DNA of 64,000 nucleotides from Rhizobium tropici CIAT 899 (GCF_000330885.1 NC_020059.1:1601001-1665000), one strand, 5' to 3'; shown: positions 20,211 to 30,036, counted from the first letter of the stretch. Notes: generated by a model not told the origin, from the sequence alone. A program made the numbers and translations.

Positions 20211-21896
20211 ATGGGTTTCAGTCTTTCTTCAAACGTCAGCAAATCGGCAGGGAAAGTCCTGGTGGCCGTTCTTCTGGCGAGTACTGCCACAGCTTGCAGT
20301 TCGGACACGACCCGCTTCAGCGGTCTCTTCAATAAGACGGACAACGTAACGACCGGCTCGATCAACCGGCGCGGCCTCAATGGTCCGAATGGTGATCCCG
20401 TGCCTCGCGCCGACGTTGCTCAGGCGGGCGGTTACGGCCAGCAAGATTATTCGCAGCAGAGCGCGCCGGTATCGCAACCATACCCGAACTCTCCGGCTCG
20501 CTATAACCCATCCTATTCCAGCGCACGGGCTTCGACCGCTCCTGTCGCAATCCAGCGCGCAGATCTCGCTCCTCCGGGTGCTGCTGTCAGTGCCGGTCGT
20601 CCTCGCGCAGTATCGCAGGGACAAGCCGAAGCGCTCGCACAGCCGTTTCCCTCGTCCCGTGGAAATGGTTCCCGTGCTGCACCGGCGCTTGCTCCCGATA
20701 CGATGTCTACCGGCACGATCAAGGCCGCGGCCGCGCAGCAGATGTCTCCCGGCTGGACTACGGTCAATGCCCCGAGCGTAACGCTGCATCAGGGTGAGAA
20801 TATTGCGCTGCTGTCGCGCCGCTACGGCGTTCCGGAAAAGGAAATTCTGCGTGCGAACGGCCTGCGCAATGGCTCTGCCGCGCAGCCGGGCCAGCAGATC
20901 GTCATCCCGACCATGAATGGCGCCGGTGTCTCAGGTCCGGCCAAGATGGCCGCTGAAGCGACGGATCTTTCCAAGGGCGGCAAGATGCCCGGCCCGGCCA
21001 AGGCGCCGCAGCAGGAAGCGCTCGCGCTGCCTTCGGGCAACCAGATGCGCGGCAAGGCTGGCCTTGTCGATCCCAATAAACTCGCCGCCGGCAATGGCAA
21101 GGGGCCGACGCCGAAGGGCACCTACGTCGTCAAGCCAGGCGACTCGCTGGCGAGAATTGCCAAGGAAAGCGGTGTTTCCGTCGCCGAACTGAAGCGTGCA
21201 AACAACATGCAGGCCGGCGACAGCATTCGCGTCGGTCAGGCACTCGCGTTGCCGCACGGTGGCGTCGCTGCCGCAGATCCGGTCAAGACCGCTTCGATCG
21301 AGCCGCAGAAGGCGTCGGTCAAGCCGGGCGTACTGCCTGTAGAGCCGAAGCAGGCTGCCGCTGATCCGATCGGTAAGCAGGCGCCCAAGGCGGTTGCCCA
21401 TGCCGATGCGGCAGCTGATGCCCCGGCCAAGCCCAAGGAAGTTGCCTCGGCTTCGCCGAGTCAGTCCATCAATGATGCCGCAAAGTCGGATGCGCAGGCC
21501 GATGCGCCCGAGGCGACCGGTATCGGTAAGTATCGCTGGCCAGTTCGCGGCGCTGTCGTCGCTGGCTACGGTGCCAACGTCAACGGCAGCCGCAACGACG
21601 GCATCGACATCTCCGTTCCGGAGGGCACACCCATCAAGGCTGCCGAAAACGGTGTCGTCATCTATGCCGGCAACGGCCTGAAAGAACTCGGTAACACCGT
21701 CCTCGTCCGCCACGACGACGGCACGGTAACGGTCTATGGCCACGCGGACGCGCTTAGCGTCGCTCGCGGCCAGAAGGTCCAGCGCGGTCAGACGCTCGCC
21801 ACGTCAGGTATGAGCGGCAATGTCAGCCAGCCGCAGTTGCACTTCGAAGTCCGCAAGAATTCGGCCCCGGTCAACCCAATGACGTTCCTTGAATAG
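20211..21896 (+). CDS. LysM/M23 envelope protein, NlpD/DipM-like, probably non-catalytic
   Basis: 561 residues. The N-terminal hydrophobic segment ends in TATACSSD, a relaxed lipobox, so it may be a lipoprotein. Two LysM domains (about 190-235 and 304-348) bind peptidoglycan, and an M23/LytM domain fills 450-560. The M23 metal site is incomplete: the usual HxGID is NDGID and the usual HLHFE is QLHFE. That matches NlpD/EnvC-type amidase activators rather than hydrolases. Its place after surE-pcm repeats the enterobacterial surE-pcm-nlpD order, but no rpoS follows. An 8-bp inverted repeat (20173-20180/20200-20207) ends just before the start codon. Confidence 0.85.
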   Translation: MGFSLSSNVSKSAGKVLVAVLLASTATACSSDTTRFSGLFNKTDNVTTGSINRRGLNGPNGDPVPRADVAQAGGYGQQDYSQQSAPVSQPYPNSPARYNPSYSSARASTAPVAIQRADLAPPGAAVSAGRPRAVSQGQAEALAQPFPSSRGNGSRAAPALAPDTMSTGTIKAAAAQQMSPGWTTVNAPSVTLHQGENIALLSRRYGVPEKEILRANGLRNGSAAQPGQQIVIPTMNGAGVSGPAKMAAEATDLSKGGKMPGPAKAPQQEALALPSGNQMRGKAGLVDPNKLAAGNGKGPTPKGTYVVKPGDSLARIAKESGVSVAELKRANNMQAGDSIRVGQALALPHGGVAAADPVKTASIEPQKASVKPGVLPVEPKQAAADPIGKQAPKAVAHADAAADAPAKPKEVASASPSQSINDAAKSDAQADAPEATGIGKYRWPVRGAVVAGYGANVNGSRNDGIDISVPEGTPIKAAENGVVIYAGNGLKELGNTVLVRHDDGTVTVYGHADALSVARGQKVQRGQTLATSGMSGNVSQPQLHFEVRKNSAPVNPMTFLE

Positions 21897-21920
21897 GTAG
21901 TGCGTCTCAAGGACTCTGCA

Positions 21921-21948
21921 AAAAGCCCGGTCAATGCCGGGCTTTTTG
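21921..21948. terminator. Terminator between the NlpD-like gene and the DUF815 ATPase gene
   Basis: AGCCCGG pairs with CCGGGCT around a TCAATG loop, flanked by A4 upstream and T5 downstream, so it can serve both converging genes. Confidence 0.85.
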
Positions 21949-21978
21949 TCGTTTATGGCGATGTTGATCGATTGAGGA

Positions 21979-22851
21979 TCAATCACGCTCCAGCACGATG
22001 CGCAGCCGGCCGGCCAGATCCTGGATATATTGCCAGGCGACGCGACCGGAACGGGCGCCGCGGGTCGTCGCCCACTCCAGGGCTTCGTGATGCATTTGGG
22101 CGCGATCAAGATCGAGCTTGAAGTGATCGGCATAGGCGTCGATCATCTGCAGATAGTCTTCCTGGCTGCATTTATGAAAGCCGAGCCAGAGGCCGAAGCG
22201 ATCGGAGAGCGAAACCTTTTCCTCGACGGCTTCCGAAGGATTGATGGCGGTCGACTGTTCGTTTTCCATCATATGACGCGGCAGCAGGTGGCGACGGTTG
22301 GATGTCGCATAGAACAGCACATTATCAGGCCGTCCTTCGACGCCGCCGTCCAAAGCCGCCTTCAGCGACTTATAGGCGGTGTCGTCATGATCGAAGGAGA
22401 GATCGTCGCAGAAGATGATGATGCGATGCGGCGTTGCCTTCAGGATATCGAGCAGCACCGGCAGCGAGGAAATATCCTCGCGATGGACTTCGATCAGCTT
22501 CAGCGACACGCCGGTCGCCCGACGCACGTCTTCATGCACTGCTTTGACGAGCGAGGATTTGCCCATGCCGCGCGCGCCCCAGAGCAGCACGTTGTTGGCC
22601 GCGAAACCTTCCGCGAAGCGCAGCGTGTTTTCGTGCAGGATGTCGCGCACGTGATCGACGCCTCGGATGAGGGTGAGCGCCACACGGTTCGGCCGTGGTA
22701 CCGGCTGCAGATAGAGTCGGGCAGGGGCCCAGACGAAGCAGTCGGCGGCATTCCAGACATTGACGGCCGGGGCCGGTCCGGCCAGGCGTTCGACAGCGTC
22801 GGCAAGGCGACGGACTTCGGCAAGGATCAGGGCGTTTTGGTCTTCAGTCAC
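21979..22851 (-). CDS. DUF815-family AAA ATPase
   Basis: 290 residues. The preferred start is GTG at 22851, because AGGAGGAAAC lies just upstream; an ATG 42 bases further out lacks such a site. Walker A is GARGMGKSS at about 92-99 and Walker B is IIIFCDDL. The family is widespread in proteobacteria without a settled role. The gene converges on the NlpD-like gene and diverges from yajC. Confidence 0.85.
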   Translation of the reverse strand: MTEDQNALILAEVRRLADAVERLAGPAPAVNVWNAADCFVWAPARLYLQPVPRPNRVALTLIRGVDHVRDILHENTLRFAEGFAANNVLLWGARGMGKSSLVKAVHEDVRRATGVSLKLIEVHREDISSLPVLLDILKATPHRIIIFCDDLSFDHDDTAYKSLKAALDGGVEGRPDNVLFYATSNRRHLLPRHMMENEQSTAINPSEAVEEKVSLSDRFGLWLGFHKCSQEDYLQMIDAYADHFKLDLDRAQMHHEALEWATTRGARSGRVAWQYIQDLAGRLRIVLERD

Positions 22852-23058
22852 CGTTTCCTCCTGAATATTGAACAAGAAAGTCGTAAAATGCACGCGCTGT
22901 CTTGCCGGGTATCATGCTCCTTTGGGGGCTGAAAGGCTAACAGACCGGGAAAACGGTACGGTTGACGGCTGTTTTTGTTGCATTCGCCAAGCGCGTAACT
23001 ATATTCCGGCCACCTGACGCGGGGCCTTGTTCCCGCTAGGAGTTCAAGGGAGTTCTCG

Positions 23059-23406
23059 ATGTTTATCACCAACGCATATGCGCAGAGCGCAACAGATTCG
23101 GCCGCGAGCGCCTTCGGCGGTTCCGGCTTTGAAATGATCATCCTGTTTGTGCCGCTGATGGTCGTTTGGTATTTCCTCCTCATCCGTCCGCAGCGCGCGC
23201 AGGCGAAGAAGCGTGACGAGGTCCTGAAGAATATTCGCCGCGGCGATCAGATCGTCACCAGCGGCATCGTCGGCAAGGTCACGAAGGTGATCGACGAAAA
23301 GGAACTGGAAGTCGAGATCGCCGATGGCGTGCGCATCCGCGTTGTCCGCAGCGCTATTTCCGAGGTTCGCGTCAAGGGTGAGCCCGTCAAGGCGGACGCC
23401 GCGTAA
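23059..23406 (+). CDS. yajC: Preprotein translocase accessory subunit YajC
   Basis: 115 residues with one membrane helix (IILFVPLMVVWYFLLIRPQR at about 27-46) and a small soluble domain (GDQIVTSGIVGKVTKV). YajC associates with SecDF and the SecYEG/YidC holocomplex. It is 159 bases upstream of secDF on the same strand. Confidence 0.94.
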   Translation: MFITNAYAQSATDSAASAFGGSGFEMIILFVPLMVVWYFLLIRPQRAQAKKRDEVLKNIRRGDQIVTSGIVGKVTKVIDEKELEVEIADGVRIRVVRSAISEVRVKGEPVKADAA

Positions 23407-23565
23407 GGCTCTTTCCGAGAGGCGGCTTCCGCCGTCGCTGCGCATCTTCCAAATTCGAGATCGACTTTCTTGAAGGATTGTGCACAAATTCAAGGTGTTA
23501 CTGCGCCCTTTGCATTTTCGTTCGAAAGGGAGGGCGCAGTAGGGAAGTCCTAATTCGAGAGAGCG

Positions 23566-26109
23566 ATGCTGCACGTCTCCTGGTGGAAGACCACCCTGAT
23601 CTGGTTCGTCGTTCTCTTGAGCGTGCTTCTGGCCGCTCCCAATCTGCTTGGCGAGCGCGAGCTTTCATTCCTTCCGACATGGTGGGCACACCGAAAGATC
23701 GAGCTTGGCCTTGATCTTCGGGGCGGATCGCATCTGCTGCTGAAGATGGAAAGGGGTGATGTCGAAAAGGATCGCCTGGAAAGCATTGTCGGCGATATCT
23801 CCATCCGGCTGCGCACTGTCAACGTCGCCTATTCGGGCCTAACCGGCACCGGCCGCAAGATCCAGCTTCGCATCAACGATCCCGCGCAGATCCAGACGGC
23901 CTTGACGGCACTGCAGCCGCTGACATCAGGACCGGATAAGCCGTCCGCGGTTCTATCTCAGGGTGACAACGGTGCGCTGATGCTCGATATCACCGATACC
24001 GATATCGACAGCCATGTGTCATCGGCGATCGCACGCGCGATGAAGGTCATCCACGCGCGCATCGCACAACTCGGCGTCGGCGAACCCTTAATCCGCAGGC
24101 AAGGGTCTGACCGCATCGTCGTGCAGGTGCCGGATCTTGCCGATGCGCAGCGACTGAAGAACCTTCTCGGCCAACCCGCCAAACTCAGCTTCCGCCTGAT
24201 AGATCAGTCGATGTCGGTCCAGGACGCTATGGACAAGCAGCCACCGGCCGGGTCCGATGTGCTGTTTTCCGAAGATGATCCGCCCGTTGGCTATCTCGTG
24301 CAGCGGCAGCCGCTGCTCTCGAACATCGATTTCTCCGATGCCGTCGCGGTCGTTGACAATCAAAAAGGCGAGGGCACGGTCTCCGTGAAGCTGACGCAGG
24401 AGGCGACCCACCGCTTTGCACAATCGACGGCCAACAATCTCGGCAGGGTCATCGTTGTCGTGCTTGACGACCAGGTCATCTCCGCTGCCTCGCTGAAGAC
24501 GGTTATAGCAACAGGCGAGATTGACGTTCCCGGGGATTTCACGGCCCAGGGCGCCCAGGATCTCGCCGTCATGGTCAAGAGCGGACCATTGCCCGCGACG
24601 CTGACGACGGTCGAAGAGCGGACCATTCAGCCCGGTCTTGGTGGCGAAACGGCGCGTTATGGCCTGATTGCCTGCATTGCCGCCGCGGTCTTCGTCGCCG
24701 CCTTGATGATCGGTTTCTATCGCCTGCTCGGCATCATCGCGACCATCTCGCTCGTCATCAACATGATCATGGTGGCAGCGCTCATGGGCTTGCTCGGTAT
24801 CACCCTGACCTTGCCCGGCGTTGCGGCAATCGTTCTCATCATCGGCATCGCCCTCGATGCGCTGGTGCTGATCTATGAGCGTGTGCGCGAGGAGGAGAAG
24901 AAGACCCATCTTCTCGTCGATGCGCTGCGCCATGGCTTCAATCGGGCGGCTGCGACCGTCGCCGATGCCAATCTGACAGTGCTGATCGTCGCCGCCATTC
25001 TCTTCTACGCCAGCACGGGCGCGGTGCGCGGCTTTGCCGCGACGCTGATGGTCGGCGTTGTCTCGACCTTCTTCACCTCCTGCTTCGTCACGCGGTCGCT
25101 GGTGAATATGTGGATTTCACACCGCAAGCCGCGTACTTTGCTTGTTGGCGTGCGCAGCGGCATTTTTGACAATGCCAATATCCGCTTCATGGGCATCCGC
25201 CGCTATACGTTTACGGTCTCCGCCGCCCTGTCCGTCATCACGCTCATTGCCTTCGCGACGGTCGGCATGCACCTCGGCATCGATTTTGCCGGCGGATCGA
25301 TCATCGAGGTGCGGGCCAAACAGGGCGTTGCCGACGTGGCGGATATTCAGACGCGCCTTGAAGCGATCGTACCTGGCGACGTGCGCGTCGAGCGGCTGGC
25401 CGATCGGCTTGGCGCCGTGGTTCGCGTCCATGCGCAGGACGGTGGCGAGAACGCCGAACAGTCGGCCGTTTCCCTGGTGCAGGACGAGTTGAGCAAGAAC
25501 TACAATTTCTCTCGCGTCGAGGTCGTCGGCCCGGCGGTATCGGGCGAAATCACCATGACGGCCTCCCTTGCCGTCCTGGCGGCGCTGGCAGCAATTCTGA
25601 TCTATATCTGGCTTCGGTTCGAATGGCAGTTCGCAGTCGGCGCGATCATCGCGACACTGCACGACGTCATCCTGACGCTCGGCCTCTTCGTGCTATCAGG
25701 TATGGAATTCAACATGACCGGCATTGCCGCGATCCTGACGATTGTCGGCTATTCGCTGAACGACACGGTTGTCGTCTATGACCGCATGCGCGAAAACCTG
25801 AAGCGCTATTCGCAGATGCCGTTGCCGATTTTGATCGATGCCTCCATCAATCAGACATTATCTCGTACCATTCTGACATCTGCGACGACGCTTCTGGCGC
25901 TGCTCGCGCTCTATATTTTCGGCGGCGAGGTGATCCGTGCCTTCACCTTCGTCCTGCTTTTCGGCGTCGCGGTCGGCACTTTCTCGTCGATTTATATTGC
26001 GGCGCCCGTGCTGATCCTGTTCAAGCTGCGGCCGGATAAGTTCCAGACCGGCGGCGAAAGCAATGGACCCGCCGCCGGCAACATCCAGTCAGGCAAACCA
26101 GCGGTGTGA
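23566..26109 (+). CDS. secDF: Fused protein-export membrane protein SecDF
   Basis: 847-residue RND-type protein that uses proton flow to pull secreted proteins out of SecYEG. SecD is the N-terminal half: GLDLRGGSHLLL near residue 45, a large periplasmic P1 domain, then five helices. SecF follows from about residue 530: FTVSAALSVITL, GIDFAGGSIIEV, and the NDTVVVYDRMREN signature. The two halves are joined without a stop. The downstream Mth938-like gene starts 4 bases after the stop. Confidence 0.95.
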   Translation: MLHVSWWKTTLIWFVVLLSVLLAAPNLLGERELSFLPTWWAHRKIELGLDLRGGSHLLLKMERGDVEKDRLESIVGDISIRLRTVNVAYSGLTGTGRKIQLRINDPAQIQTALTALQPLTSGPDKPSAVLSQGDNGALMLDITDTDIDSHVSSAIARAMKVIHARIAQLGVGEPLIRRQGSDRIVVQVPDLADAQRLKNLLGQPAKLSFRLIDQSMSVQDAMDKQPPAGSDVLFSEDDPPVGYLVQRQPLLSNIDFSDAVAVVDNQKGEGTVSVKLTQEATHRFAQSTANNLGRVIVVVLDDQVISAASLKTVIATGEIDVPGDFTAQGAQDLAVMVKSGPLPATLTTVEERTIQPGLGGETARYGLIACIAAAVFVAALMIGFYRLLGIIATISLVINMIMVAALMGLLGITLTLPGVAAIVLIIGIALDALVLIYERVREEEKKTHLLVDALRHGFNRAAATVADANLTVLIVAAILFYASTGAVRGFAATLMVGVVSTFFTSCFVTRSLVNMWISHRKPRTLLVGVRSGIFDNANIRFMGIRRYTFTVSAALSVITLIAFATVGMHLGIDFAGGSIIEVRAKQGVADVADIQTRLEAIVPGDVRVERLADRLGAVVRVHAQDGGENAEQSAVSLVQDELSKNYNFSRVEVVGPAVSGEITMTASLAVLAALAAILIYIWLRFEWQFAVGAIIATLHDVILTLGLFVLSGMEFNMTGIAAILTIVGYSLNDTVVVYDRMRENLKRYSQMPLPILIDASINQTLSRTILTSATTLLALLALYIFGGEVIRAFTFVLLFGVAVGTFSSIYIAAPVLILFKLRPDKFQTGGESNGPAAGNIQSGKPAV

Positions 26110-26113
26110 TACA

Positions 26114-26500
26114 GTGGCTAAAGGTATAGAAATCCGAAACGCGCATTTCCCCGGCCGCGCACCGATCGACGCCTACGGCAATGGCGGTTTCCGCTTTGCC
26201 GACATGTCGCATCGTGGCTCGCTGCTTTGCCTGCCCTCGGGCATCTATGGCTGGGACATGCTGCAGGGCGATGCGCTGATGCCGGATCGCTTCCAGAAGG
26301 TTCTCGATGAAGCTGCCGAGATCGAAGTGCTGCTCGTCGGCACCGGCATGGAGCTGCGACCGCTTCCCGCCGAGTTGAAGGCTGCCCTGCGCGGAAAGCA
26401 GATTTCATCCGACCCGATGAGCACCGGCGCTGCCGTGCGCACCTTCAACATCATGCTGTCCGAATCGCGCGCCGTGGCCGCCGCGCTGATCGCCGTCTGA
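26114..26500 (+). CDS. Mth938/DUF498-domain protein (NDUFAF3-like)
   Basis: 128-residue single-domain protein with the family core EVLLVGTG and an N-terminal YGNGGFRFADMSHRGSLL. GTG start 4 bases after secDF. The human relative NDUFAF3 helps assemble respiratory complex I. Its partner NDUFAF6 belongs to the squalene/phytoene synthase family, and a gene of that family follows here after 15 bases. A complex I role in this organism is inference from family and neighbourhood. Confidence 0.82.
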   Translation: MAKGIEIRNAHFPGRAPIDAYGNGGFRFADMSHRGSLLCLPSGIYGWDMLQGDALMPDRFQKVLDEAAEIEVLLVGTGMELRPLPAELKAALRGKQISSDPMSTGAAVRTFNIMLSESRAVAAALIAV

Positions 26501-26515
26501 TATTCGGATCCAGGT

Positions 26516-27376
26516 ATGACGATAACAGCTGCGCCCCGTAGCAACCGGGACATCTGCCTCGCAACGCTTCGCGACACCGATCGCGATCGCTATCTCGCCT
26601 GCCTGCTGGCGCCCGAAGAGAAGCGCCCTGCGCTGGCCGCGCTCTATGCCTTCAATGCAGAGCTGGCGCGTGTGCGGGATCTCGTGCACGAGCCGCTGCC
26701 CGGCGAGGTGCGCATGCAGTACTGGCGCGATCTCCTGGAGGGGCAATCTCACGGATCGAGCGAAGCCAATCCGCTGGCCTCCGAGCTTCTGACCGCGATC
26801 GAAGAATATCGCTTGCCGCGCCAGACGCTGATCGACATGGTCGATGCGCGCATCTTCGATCTCTACGACGATCCCATGGAAAGCCGCAGCAGCCTGGAAG
26901 GCTATGCCGGCGAGACCGCGTCTGCTCTCATCCAGCTTGCAAGCCTGGTCTTGTCTGCCGACGAGGCGAAGCGCTCCGCCGATGCCGCCGGCCATGCGGG
27001 CGTTGCTCAGGCAATCGCCGGCTTGCTGCTTCTGATGCCGCTTAATCGCCATCGCGGCCAGGTATACCTTCCGCTGGAGATTCTCTCGGCGACAGGGCTA
27101 GATCGCGACAGTTTTCTCGCTGGTGAAGACAAGCAGCGCATTTCGGCAGCGGTCGAAGCCTTTGCCGGTCTTGGTCGCGAGCATCTCGCCAAGGCGAAAG
27201 CAGCAGGCCCTGTACCGCAGGCGGTATTCCCCGCCTTTCTGCCTGTTACCTTGGCCGAGCCTGTCCTGCAGAAGGCACAGAAGCTTGGTGCTGGCATCTT
27301 CGATCGATCCCTTGTGCTGCCGCAATGGCGCCGGCAGCTGCGCATGGCGATAGCGTCGATCACAAAGAAAATCTAA
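26516..27376 (+). CDS. Squalene/phytoene synthase-family protein (NDUFAF6-like)
   Basis: 286-residue helical protein of the trans-isoprenyl diphosphate synthase fold (LAALYAFNAELARVRD, YAGETASALIQLASLVL, GQVYLPLEIL). The two Asp-rich motifs of real phytoene/squalene synthases are not evident: the first reads FNAELARVRD and the second LNRHRGQVYLP. It is therefore more likely the non-catalytic NDUFAF6-like branch than a carotenoid or hopanoid enzyme. Co-location with the Mth938 gene supports this. Confidence 0.75.
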   Translation: MTITAAPRSNRDICLATLRDTDRDRYLACLLAPEEKRPALAALYAFNAELARVRDLVHEPLPGEVRMQYWRDLLEGQSHGSSEANPLASELLTAIEEYRLPRQTLIDMVDARIFDLYDDPMESRSSLEGYAGETASALIQLASLVLSADEAKRSADAAGHAGVAQAIAGLLLLMPLNRHRGQVYLPLEILSATGLDRDSFLAGEDKQRISAAVEAFAGLGREHLAKAKAAGPVPQAVFPAFLPVTLAEPVLQKAQKLGAGIFDRSLVLPQWRRQLRMAIASITKKI

Positions 27377-27452
27377 AATACACCAAGCTCGCGCAAGTCT
27401 CGGCGTCTATGGAGATGACCGGCACTTGATTTGCATTTCAGGGGGATCTGCC

Positions 27453-27914
27453 GTGGGTATTGTCGTCTGGTGCATATTGTTTGCGATCGTCATCTTCATT
27501 GCCTATTACGCGACGCGCATGGCATCGCAGAACAAGGAAGACGGCCTGCACGATACCGGCCTTGCCATTCTGGAATTCGGCCGCGCTTTTCCGGCCGAAG
27601 CGATCCGGCAATTGCAGACGACCGCAGACGGGCAGGCGGTCTTCGTGCGGCTGCACGATGACAAAGCCGGCTTTATGCGCAACGTGCGCAATCATTTCAG
27701 CGTCCATCTGATCGAGCCCGGCAAGGCGCGTGCCAAGATTTCAGCAACCGGACGCGGCTTGATCGTCGATTTCCTCGATGTTCCGCATCACAACAGCACG
27801 TTCGAGTTCAAGACGCCGGCGGAAGCTGCGGAAGTCTCGCTCTGGCTGCTCGGCAATTATGTCGCCGGCGAAGACGCGAAGCTCGAGCACCACGCGCCGC
27901 CGGCAACAAGCTGA
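27453..27914 (+). CDS. Small membrane-anchored protein of unknown function
   Basis: 153 residues. The GTG at 27453 follows AGGGGGATCT and starts a membrane helix (VWCILFAIVIFIAYYAT), then a soluble domain with no motif I recognise. An earlier TTG (27426) is less likely. It follows the NDUFAF6-like gene by 76 bases in the same direction and converges on trmFO. Confidence 0.65.
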   Translation: MGIVVWCILFAIVIFIAYYATRMASQNKEDGLHDTGLAILEFGRAFPAEAIRQLQTTADGQAVFVRLHDDKAGFMRNVRNHFSVHLIEPGKARAKISATGRGLIVDFLDVPHHNSTFEFKTPAEAAEVSLWLLGNYVAGEDAKLEHHAPPATS

Positions 27915-27931
27915 AGATCACGAAAGCCCGC

Positions 27932-28036
27932 CGGAGCATTTCCAGGAAAATTGCGCAGCGGTTTTCCGTCCGGAATGCGTCAGGAAACAAGAAGATAGAG
28001 CGTTTTGGCTATTCGAAGAAAAGCGAAAACGCTCTA
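27932..28036. repeat. RIME-like rhizobial intergenic repeat with terminal hairpin
   Basis: The stretch beginning GGAGCATTTCCAGGAAAA, with CGGTTTTCCGTCCGGAAT in the middle, looks like a dispersed repeat frequent between genes of Rhizobium and Agrobacterium (recognised from memory, not searched). It ends in a 13-of-14 inverted repeat (27996-28009 with 28023-28036, TAGAGCGTTTT/AAAACGCTCTA) that may end both converging transcripts. Confidence 0.5.
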
Positions 28037-28038
28037 GC

Positions 28039-29475
28039 TCAGGCGCTTTCCGCCAACACAGGCGCCTGCACGCCGAGCCATTTGGCGCACTCGGCAAGCG
28101 CACGCTTGGCGATCAGCTGCCGCTTCATGATGGTCTTGTCCTTGCCGCGGAAGCGCTTGACGCCCTCCGGCTTGACGATCGAGCCCGGCTCCAGCTCCGG
28201 GAAAAGCCCGAAATTGATGTTCATAGGCTGGAAGGAGCGTTTGCCCGGCTCCTCGTCCGAAACGATATGGCCGCCGGTAATGTGGTTCAGCAACGAGCCG
28301 AGCGCCGTGGTGGGCGGCGGCAGCGAGGGAGCTTCGCCCTTGCGTTCGGCAGCTGCGAAGCGGCCCGCGAGCAGGCCGATGCTGGCGCTTTCGACATAGC
28401 CTTCGCAGCCGGTGATCTGGCCGGCAAAACGCAGGCCCGGCCGGGATTTCAGCACCAGCGAGCGATCGAGCAGGGTCGGCGAGTTGATGTAGGTATTGCG
28501 GTGCAGGCCGCCGAGGCGTGCGAATTCCGCATTTTCAAGGCCCGGAATGAGCCTGAAGATCTCCGCCTGTGCACCATATTTCAGCTTCGTCTGGAAACCG
28601 ACCATGTTGTAGAGCGTGCCGAGCGCATTATCCTGACGCAGCTGCACGACGGCATAGGCCTTGACCGTGGGATTATGTGCATTGGTCAGTCCCATCGGCT
28701 TCATCGGCCCGTGGCGCAGCGTCTCCCGCCCACGTTCCGCCATGACCTCGATCGGCAGGCAGCCGTCGAAATAGGGCGTGCCTTCCCATTCCTTGAAGCC
28801 AATGGCATCGCCGGCGATCAGCGCATCGAGGAAGGCATTATATCGAGCCTCGTCCATCGGGCAGTTGATATAGTCCTTGCCCGTGCCGCCGGGGCCGACC
28901 TTGTCGTAACGCGACTGATACCAGCAGATATCCATGTTGATGCTGTCGCGATAGACGATCGGCGCGATGGCATCGAAGAAGGCGAGCGCGTCGGCACCGG
29001 TTTCGGCCTGGATGGCGCTGGCAAGGCCGGGTGCGGTCAGCGGACCGGTGGCGATGATCGCCTGGTCCCATTCCCTTGGCGGCAGGCCTTCAATCTCCTC
29101 GCGGACGACTGTGATCAGCGGGTGGGTTTGCACGGCCTGCGTCACCGCAGCCGAAAAGCCGTCGCGATCCACAGCAAGCGCGCCGCCGGCCGGCACCTGA
29201 TGCCTGTCCGCACATGCCATGATGAGCGAACCCGCCATGCGCATTTCCGCATGGATGACGCCGACGGCATTGCTGGTGGCATCGTCGGAGCGGAATGAGT
29301 TGGAGCACACCAGCTCGGCAAGATCGTCCGTCTTGTGCGCTTCCGTGCCGCGCACCCCGCGCATTTCATGTAGGATGACCGGAACGCCGGCATTGGCGAT
29401 CTGCCATGCGGCTTCCGAGCCCGCGAGGCCGCCGCCGATAACGTGAATGGGAGAGTGGGAAGTGATCTGAGTCAT
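28039..29475 (-). CDS. trmFO: Folate/FAD-dependent tRNA (uracil-54) methyltransferase TrmFO
   Basis: 478 residues. It makes m5U54 in the tRNA T-loop using methylene-tetrahydrofolate and FADH2. The N-terminus [16 protein letters not shown] is the FAD-binding Rossmann motif, and the family segments [23 protein letters not shown] and [10 protein letters not shown] follow. The ATG at 29475 places the FAD motif near residue 10; an upstream ATG at 29511 would add 12 residues. Confidence 0.95.
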   Translation of the reverse strand: MTQITSHSPIHVIGGGLAGSEAAWQIANAGVPVILHEMRGVRGTEAHKTDDLAELVCSNSFRSDDATSNAVGVIHAEMRMAGSLIMACADRHQVPAGGALAVDRDGFSAAVTQAVQTHPLITVVREEIEGLPPREWDQAIIATGPLTAPGLASAIQAETGADALAFFDAIAPIVYRDSINMDICWYQSRYDKVGPGGTGKDYINCPMDEARYNAFLDALIAGDAIGFKEWEGTPYFDGCLPIEVMAERGRETLRHGPMKPMGLTNAHNPTVKAYAVVQLRQDNALGTLYNMVGFQTKLKYGAQAEIFRLIPGLENAEFARLGGLHRNTYINSPTLLDRSLVLKSRPGLRFAGQITGCEGYVESASIGLLAGRFAAAERKGEAPSLPPPTTALGSLLNHITGGHIVSDEEPGKRSFQPMNINFGLFPELEPGSIVKPEGVKRFRGKDKTIMKRQLIAKRALAECAKWLGVQAPVLAESA

Positions 29476-29533
29476 GCGCGCGTCATTATCACGGGCAGGC
29501 CGGCGATCCAATTGATTTGCTGACGGCCGGAAT

Positions 29534-29558
29534 CAAAAACGGCGCCAAAAGGCGCCGT
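29534..29558 (-). terminator. Terminator of the first DUF1127 gene
   Basis: Perfect 8-bp stem ACGGCGCC/GGCGCCGT with an A4 loop; on the reverse strand it is followed by five T. Confidence 0.85.
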
Positions 29559-29587
29559 CTTGAGGCAGTCTGCTCAGTCTATTCCTA

Positions 29588-29731
29588 TTAACGGAAAGAA
29601 CGAGCAGCGATGTTGCGGATTTCGTAGCGGCTGACGCCGATGTCCGAAAGGGTCTGGCTGGAGAGGTTGCCAAGTTCGTTCAGAGTGCGGCGGTAGCTGA
29701 TCCAGTTCTTGGCAATGCGAAGCGGGTTCAT
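29588..29731 (-). CDS. DUF1127 small protein (first copy)
   Basis: 47 residues, MNPLRIAKNW at the start and DIGVSRYEIRNIAARS near the end, which is the YjiS-like DUF1127 pattern. Arg-rich and predicted helical. Such proteins are common in alphaproteobacteria; some influence RNA turnover and phosphate or carbon metabolism. It has its own terminator. Confidence 0.85.
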   Translation of the reverse strand: MNPLRIAKNWISYRRTLNELGNLSSQTLSDIGVSRYEIRNIAARSFR

Positions 29732-29959
29732 GATCTTTTCCTCAGTATCTTGTTTGCGGGCGGTACGATTACCGCCTCAGCGCTTGCACTCTATATAGGC
29801 GCGAAGAGACTGATTGTGCAGTGCAAAGAAGAGGCGTCTGCCATGCATTTGTGCAATATGACGCCCAAAAAGCAGTCGATGCTTAAAATTTGTGTGCCTT
29901 GCAAATGGGGAATAGCTCGCAGCGGAATCGATTATGCTGCGCCTGCTCAGTCGATAGGC

Positions 29960-29998
29960 AAAAAAGAACGCCCGCCGCGGAGGTCCGCAACGGGCGTT
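29960..29998 (-). terminator. Terminator of the second DUF1127 gene
   Basis: AACGCCCG/CGGGCGTT outer stem around a GC-rich inner hairpin; the reverse strand continues into a run of six T. Confidence 0.8.
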
Positions 29999-30036
29999 GA
30001 GAAGGCTTTCGCTATTGGGCGAAGCCTATCCGGCTG

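Noticed and set aside
26516..27376. Carotenoid/hopanoid synthase reading of the phytoene synthase-family gene
   Set aside because: Both Asp-rich motifs needed for catalysis are missing and no isoprenoid genes are nearby.
27778..29298. 506-codon forward frame opposite trmFO
   Set aside because: Antisense of trmFO; no domain.
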